This document shows, piece after piece, positions 6,444 to 9,577 of a DNA stretch of 9,577 nucleotides. Both the position numbers and the translations under genes were made by a program. The stretch lies in assembly GCA_045651745.1 (NCBI GenBank), contig JAZRSW010000034.1:1-9577 (forward strand), given 5' to 3'. Under the pieces are notes generated by a model, which was not told where the DNA came from, made no database searches, and saw only the letters and a program-made list of their open reading frames with translations. The stretch's first letter is position 1. Each line of letters opens with the position of its first letter. The stretch comes from UMGS172 sp045651745 (lineage in GTDB: Bacteria; Bacillota; Clostridia; Oscillospirales; Acutalibacteraceae).

Positions 6444-6602
6444 TACTGCATTCAAAAAATGCGTATACTACGTTTGAAAAGGTTACAGATTTGTATTGTG
6501 AATAATATACCTTATTTGTAATTTACATACGGTTAATCCGTAATTACTTTGTGTTTTGTCGTCAACCAAAGTAAGAAATTAAGATGACGAATGGAGAATT
6601 TC
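6444..6602 (+). other. Long untranslated leader of the G5-3D gene
   Basis: The leader contains GCATT/AATGC and TACGG/CCGTA (6528-6532/6538-6542) mini-hairpins and an 8-bp pairing TTACTTTG (6544-6551) with CAAAGTAA (6567-6574) just ahead of the ribosome binding site GGAGA (6593-6597). It does not show the conserved bases of the cyclic di-AMP (ydaO) riboswitch that often precedes cell-wall genes of this kind. No regulatory function can be assigned. Confidence 0.35.
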
Positions 6603-7526
6603 ATGTTAGAAAGAATTTTAGGCTTTTTTAATGGTCTGACTTCTAAAAAGATAATAAGAAGTGTGTTCTTGGTTGCTTCAATCGTTTCTATTGCGGTTGG
6701 TTATGTCACCCTTGATGGCTTTTCGGTAGTTTATCGAGAAGAGTTCCATTATGCTAATACCACTATGGACGCTGCTTTTTCAGTAGTTGATACTAATGAT
6801 GAAGCAGAAACAGATGAACCCTTGCTTGGAATGTTCAGTTCTACTGAATATGTTATGAAACCCGTGACAATCACTACCACTGAAGAGGTTGTTACCGAAA
6901 CCATTAAGCACGGTTATAAAAAAGTATATAGTGATAAACTTTATAAAGGTGATACCAAGACCACCGACGGTGAACACGGTGAGAAAAAGGTTACCTATTC
7001 GGTTGTTACTCTTAACGGTATTGAAGTAAGCCGTGAGGTTATTGAAGAGGTTGTTATTAAAGAAGCTGTAAGTCAGGTCCAGACAATCGGTACTTTGCGC
7101 CGTCCCGGCGACCCGATTATGACCAGTGAAGATGTTAAATGTATTTCAACATTGAAGCCGAAGGAACCGATTGCACTTGACAAAAACGGTAAACCTGTTA
7201 ACTATACCAAGGTTATCACCGGTAAGGCAACAGCATATTGCAATCATTGTGACGGGAACTCGACTGCTTATTACGGTAAGAATTCGGCACGTCCCGGTTA
7301 TATTGCAGTTAACCCGAAGATGATTCCTTACGGAACTAAACTTTATATTGTAACACCCGACGGTAAGAGAACCTACGGTTATGCCGTTGCGGCTGATACG
7401 GGTGGTTTTGCTAAAAAGAATCCTCAAACAACTATTGCTGACCTCCGTATGTATTTTAGCGGTTCTAAATGTCAATGTGGTAGTTACTGGGGTCGCAGAA
7501 ACGTAGAAATTTATATTTTGAAGTAA
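6603..7526 (+). CDS. Membrane-anchored G5 and 3D domain protein (peptidoglycan-associated)
   Basis: This 307-residue envelope protein probably binds or remodels peptidoglycan. A transmembrane segment or uncleaved signal covers residues 20-36. A stretch near 36-60 weakly resembles the DUF348 repeat found before G5 in related proteins, and a G5 domain spans about 88-165 (KHGYKKVYSDKLYKGD... to VSQVQTIGT). A C-terminal 3D domain from about 205 to the end has GKATAYC, RPGYIAVNPKMIPYGTKLYI, AVAADTGG and WGRRNVEIYIL. The 3D fold is shared with MltA-type lytic transglycosylases. Of the three namesake aspartates, D265 and D280 are present, while the position usually occupied by Asp in AVDP is N237. 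Four cysteines (C213, C216, C290, C292) lie in the 3D domain. The start is ATG 6603, because GGAGA is 5 bases before it; ATG 6591 overlaps that site. A terminator follows directly. Confidence 0.9.
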   Translation: MLERILGFFNGLTSKKIIRSVFLVASIVSIAVGYVTLDGFSVVYREEFHYANTTMDAAFSVVDTNDEAETDEPLLGMFSSTEYVMKPVTITTTEEVVTETIKHGYKKVYSDKLYKGDTKTTDGEHGEKKVTYSVVTLNGIEVSREVIEEVVIKEAVSQVQTIGTLRRPGDPIMTSEDVKCISTLKPKEPIALDKNGKPVNYTKVITGKATAYCNHCDGNSTAYYGKNSARPGYIAVNPKMIPYGTKLYIVTPDGKRTYGYAVAADTGGFAKKNPQTTIADLRMYFSGSKCQCGSYWGRRNVEIYILK

Positions 7527-7529
7527 TTA

Positions 7530-7567
7530 AAAGGACAGATGCTTAGCATCTGTCCTTTGGTTTTGTT
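7530..7567 (+). terminator. Rho-independent terminator after the G5-3D gene
   Basis: A perfect 13-bp stem (7530-7542 with 7546-7558, AAAGGACAGATGC and its complement) with a TTA loop is followed by GGTTTTGTT. It begins 4 bases after the stop codon. Confidence 0.9.
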
Positions 7568-7593
7568 AGTATGATAGAAAGAATTTTCAAATA

Positions 7594-7644
7594 ATGATTA
7601 TCCCAATAAAAAACAACATATATTTATTTTGGAGGGATAATTAT
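7594..7644 (+). promoter_or_regulatory. Predicted hairpin hiding the tspO ribosome binding site and start codon
   Basis: Bases 7594-7604 (AATGATTATCCC region, core ATTATCCC at 7597-7604) are complementary to 7634-7644 (core GGGATAAT at 7634-7641). The helix is 11 bp with one G-T pair and an A-rich loop of 29 bases. It takes up half of the ribosome binding site GGAGGG (7631-7636) and the first two bases of the ATG. I did not find a convincing promoter box for tspO nearby, so it is not certain that the 5' arm is transcribed. Confidence 0.45.
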
Positions 7645-8125
7645 GAACAAAATTAAAAACTTTATAAAAAAATACAAAACGCAACTAATTTGGGTAGGTG
7701 TTACTCTTTTAGCAGGTGGATTAGGAGCGTTACTTTCAGGTAGCTATGATGTATATAAAATGGTTGAAAAACCGCCTCTTTCACCGCCGGCGTGGATTTT
7801 TCCTGTTGTTTGGACACTTTTGTATATTATAATTGGTTGGGCAGCAGGGAATATAGCCGCCTCGCGTGACCTTGATAAAGGTATTGCAATCAAGTTTTAT
7901 TTGGTACAGCTTTTTATAAATATTCTTTGGCCTGTCATTTTCTTTAGATTTGAAGCCGCTAAATTTGCTCTGTTTTGGTTAGCCGCTCTCATAATAGCCG
8001 TAATTTTAACCTTCTTGTCATTCCACCGAATTGACCGAAAGTCCGCGTGGTTATTAGTGCCGTATCTTTTGTGGTGTGGGTTTGCGTTTTATCTCAACCT
8101 CGGTATTGTAGCACTTAATTCTTAA
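7643..8125 (+). CDS. tspO: TspO/MBR family membrane protein (tryptophan-rich sensory protein)
   Basis: This 160-residue protein has five predicted membrane helices, the expected size and layout for the translocator/peripheral benzodiazepine receptor family, whose members bind porphyrins and related ligands. Diagnostic parts are GGLGALLSGSYDVYKMVEKP (25-44), PPLSPPAWIFPVVWTLLYII (44-63), the FYLVQLFINILWPVIFF helix (85-101), and PYLLWCGFAFYLNLGIVALN (140-159). The tryptophans in PPAW, PVVW, NILW and PYLLW match the conserved aromatic positions. GGAGGG (7631-7636) lies 6 bases before ATG 7643. It stands alone between terminators; there is no linked haem or tetrapyrrole gene in the window that would reveal its ligand. 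A predicted start-site hairpin may control translation. Confidence 0.94.
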   Translation: MNKIKNFIKKYKTQLIWVGVTLLAGGLGALLSGSYDVYKMVEKPPLSPPAWIFPVVWTLLYIIIGWAAGNIAASRDLDKGIAIKFYLVQLFINILWPVIFFRFEAAKFALFWLAALIIAVILTFLSFHRIDRKSAWLLVPYLLWCGFAFYLNLGIVALNS

Positions 8126-8126
8126 A

Positions 8127-8151
8127 TTCCAAAAATATTTTGGAAAATTTT
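8127..8151 (+). terminator. Weak terminator-like hairpin after tspO
   Basis: TTCCAAAA (8127-8134) pairs with TTTTGGAA (8138-8145) around an ATA loop, and AATTTT follows. The stem is AT-rich and the T-run short, so efficiency is doubtful. Confidence 0.45.
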
Positions 8152-8161
8152 GCAAAAGTAC

Positions 8162-8189
8162 TTGATTTTTTTGAAATACGTGCTAAAAT
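8162..8189 (+). promoter_or_regulatory. Sigma-A promoter of groES-groEL
   Basis: TTGATT (8162-8167) and TAAAAT (8184-8189) are 16 bases apart, and TGC just before the -10 box makes it an extended -10. The start point would fall at the left edge of the CIRCE element, the usual arrangement in Firmicutes. Confidence 0.75.
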
Positions 8190-8194
8190 ATGTA

Positions 8195-8221
8195 TTAGCA
8201 CTCGAAGTTAAAGAGTGCTAA
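8195..8221 (+). promoter_or_regulatory. CIRCE operator (HrcA binding site)
   Basis: The halves TTAGCACTC (8195-8203) and GAGTGCTAA (8213-8221) match the consensus exactly and are separated by 9 bases. HrcA binds this inverted repeat and represses groESL until heat or misfolded protein titrates GroEL, so the operon should be heat-inducible. It sits just after the promoter, in the untranslated leader. Confidence 0.98.
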
Positions 8222-8257
8222 TTTGATGATAATAATAAATTACAGGAGGTAATTATT

Positions 8258-8542
8258 ATGACTATTAAGCCTTTATTGGACCGTGTTGTTATCAAATCGG
8301 TTGAGGCAGAGGAAACTACCCAAAGCGGTATTATTCTTGCGGGTTCTGCTAAAGAGAAACCTCAAATTTCCGAAGTTACTGCAGTAGGCCCCGGCGGTAT
8401 TGTTGACGGTAACGAGGTTAAGATGTATGTAAAAGTCGGTGACAAGGTTATCACTGCTCAATATGCAGGTAGCCCCGTTAAGATTGACGGCGTAGAGTAC
8501 AACATTGTTCGTCAGTCGGATATTCTTGCAATTGTAGAATAA
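8258..8542 (+). CDS. groES: Co-chaperonin GroES (Hsp10)
   Basis: GroES is the seven-subunit lid that closes the GroEL folding chamber in an ATP-dependent cycle. The 94-residue product is full length, beginning IKPLLDRVVIK. The flexible mobile loop lies around residues 17-34 and contains the GIIL (24-27) contact tripeptide. VGPGG (43-47) and the YAGSPVKIDGVEY stretch (69-81) are family hallmarks. ATG 8258 has a near-perfect AGGAGGT (8244-8250) 7 bases upstream. It is the first gene of the groES-groEL operon and is controlled by CIRCE. The stop codon overlaps the groEL ribosome binding site. Confidence 0.98.
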   Translation: MTIKPLLDRVVIKSVEAEETTQSGIILAGSAKEKPQISEVTAVGPGGIVDGNEVKMYVKVGDKVITAQYAGSPVKIDGVEYNIVRQSDILAIVE

Positions 8543-8555
8543 GGAGAGAAATAAA

Positions 8556-9577
8556 ATGGCTAAAGAAATTCTTTTTGGCGAGGATGCCAGAAAAGCACTT
8601 CAGGCTGGCGTTGATAAGCTTGCCGATGCCGTTAAGGTTACATTAGGACCTAAGGGCAGAAACGTAGTATTGGATAAAAAATTCGGTGCACCGCTCATTA
8701 CTAACGACGGTGTTACCATTGCTAAAGATGTTGAGTTGGCAGACCCGTTTGAGAATATGGGTGCAAGCCTTGTTAAAGAGGTTGCTACCAAGACCAACGA
8801 CTGTGCAGGTGACGGTACAACTACCGCTACTGTTTTGGCACAGGCTCTTATCAGAGAGGGTATGAAGAACGTTGCCGCAGGTGCAAACCCGATGGTTTTG
8901 AAGAAGGGCATCAGCTTGGCAGTTGATACCGCAGTTAAGACTGTTGTCGGCAACTCTAAAAAGGTTAACGGTGCGGATGATATTGCCCGTGTTGCTACCA
9001 TTTCTGCAGGTGACGAGTTCATCGGTAAGTTGATTGCCGAGGCTATGGATAAAGTATCTTCTGACGGCGTTATTACCGTTGAGGAGTCTAAGACTGCTGA
9101 AACCTATTCCGAGGTTGTTGAGGGTATGCAGTTTGACCGCGGATACATCACTCCTTATATGGCTACCGATACAGATAAAATGGAAGCTGTTTTGGATGAC
9201 CCGTTCATTCTTATTACCGATAAGAAGATTTCCAGCATTCAGGAAATTTTACCTCTCTTAGAGCAAATGGTTCAGGGCGGTGGCAAGTTGCTTATCGTTG
9301 CTGAGGATGTTGAAGGTGAGGCTTTATCTACCCTTATCGTTAATAAACTTCGCGGAACATTTACCTGCGTAGCTGTTAAGGCTCCCGGTTTTGGTGATAG
9401 AAGAAAAGAAATGTTGCAGGATATCGCAATCCTCACAGGCGGTCAGGTTGTATCAAGCGAGCTTGGTTTTGAGCTCAAAGATACTTCTATTGATATGCTT
9501 GGTCGTGCACGTCAGGTTAAAGTTGGTAAAGAAAATACCATTATTGTTGACGGTGCAGGTCATTCTGAAAATATTAA
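8556..9577 (+). CDS. groEL: Chaperonin GroEL (Hsp60), 5' part (3' end outside window)
   Basis: GroEL forms the 14-subunit ATP-driven folding cage. The window holds 340 of the roughly 540 codons, with no stop or frameshift. It starts MAKEILFGEDARKAL, then VTLGPKGRNVVLD (28-40), NDGVTIAKD (50-58) and the ATP-binding DCAGDGTTTATVLAQ (82-96), where D51 and D86 correspond to E. coli D52 and D87. The apical substrate-binding domain, from about residue 190, includes YITPYMATDTDKME and VAEDVEGEALSTLIVNKLRG. The returning equatorial part and any C-terminal GGM tail are beyond the window. AAGGAG (8541-8546) is 9 bases before the ATG and overlaps the groES stop codon. Co-transcribed with groES under CIRCE control. 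Confidence 0.98.
   Translation, partial: MAKEILFGEDARKALQAGVDKLADAVKVTLGPKGRNVVLDKKFGAPLITNDGVTIAKDVELADPFENMGASLVKEVATKTNDCAGDGTTTATVLAQALIREGMKNVAAGANPMVLKKGISLAVDTAVKTVVGNSKKVNGADDIARVATISAGDEFIGKLIAEAMDKVSSDGVITVEESKTAETYSEVVEGMQFDRGYITPYMATDTDKMEAVLDDPFILITDKKISSIQEILPLLEQMVQGGGKLLIVAEDVEGEALSTLIVNKLRGTFTCVAVKAPGFGDRRKEMLQDIAILTGGQVVSSELGFELKDTSIDMLGRARQVKVGKENTIIVDGAGHSENI

Noticed and set aside
6591..6593. ATG 6591 as the start of the G5-3D gene
   Set aside because: This codon overlaps the GGAGA sequence that is correctly placed for ATG 6603, and it has no good ribosome binding site of its own.
6444..6602. Cyclic di-AMP (ydaO-type) riboswitch in front of the G5-3D gene
   Set aside because: This class often precedes such genes, but its conserved G-rich core is absent from the leader.
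7146..7475. Open frame of 109 codons on the minus strand inside the G5-3D gene
   Set aside because: Antisense to the conserved 3D domain, no recognisable motif or start signal.
8600..9022. Open frame of 140 codons on the minus strand inside groEL
   Set aside because: It lies wholly within the highly conserved groEL coding frame, has low-complexity Ala/Ser/Thr/Leu composition typical of a complementary-frame shadow, and matches no family.

Overview
The window looks like core chromosome of a low-GC member of the Firmicutes, most likely a gut-type clostridium (Oscillospirales/Ruminococcaceae-like; the family is an inference). Supporting signs are the AT-rich intergenic DNA, strong AGGAGG-type ribosome binding sites, sigma-A type promoters, a perfect CIRCE operator in front of groES-groEL, a rsmD-coaD pair followed by a small coiled-coil gene, and a G5-3D cell-wall protein. 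I see no phage, transposase, CRISPR array, tRNA or rRNA gene.

Layout. Bases 2-592 hold the 3' part of an NAD synthetase gene. It converges on a minus-strand TVP38/DedA-type membrane protein gene (636-1355), and the two share one bidirectional terminator. A divergent promoter region (about 1356-1497) then starts a two-gene operon: an SLC45/GPH-like sugar:cation symporter (1498-2787) and a membrane-anchored glycerophosphodiester phosphodiesterase (2790-3605). A 306-base spacer follows, with a strong promoter and a dense set of inverted repeats that could form a structured 5' leader for the next operon. That operon is rsmD, coaD and a coiled-coil protein gene (3912-5433), with overlapping or closely spaced genes and a clear terminator at its end.

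Next come a small zinc-dependent phospholipase C-like protein gene (5520-6125), a long hairpin terminator, and a gene-poor 465-base stretch with a good promoter in front of a G5-3D peptidoglycan-associated protein gene (6603-7526). A tspO gene (7643-8125) follows; its ribosome binding site and start codon can be covered by an upstream complementary segment. The window ends with the heat-shock operon groES-groEL (8258 to beyond 9577), under a promoter with a CIRCE element.

Most genes here are housekeeping: cofactor synthesis (NAD, CoA), rRNA modification, protein folding and envelope maintenance. The less ordinary parts are regulatory: the palindrome-rich leader before rsmD with mutually exclusive folds, the predicted tspO start-site hairpin, and an extra CIRCE-like half-site on the -10 box of groES. 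I did not find a convincing new multi-gene system.
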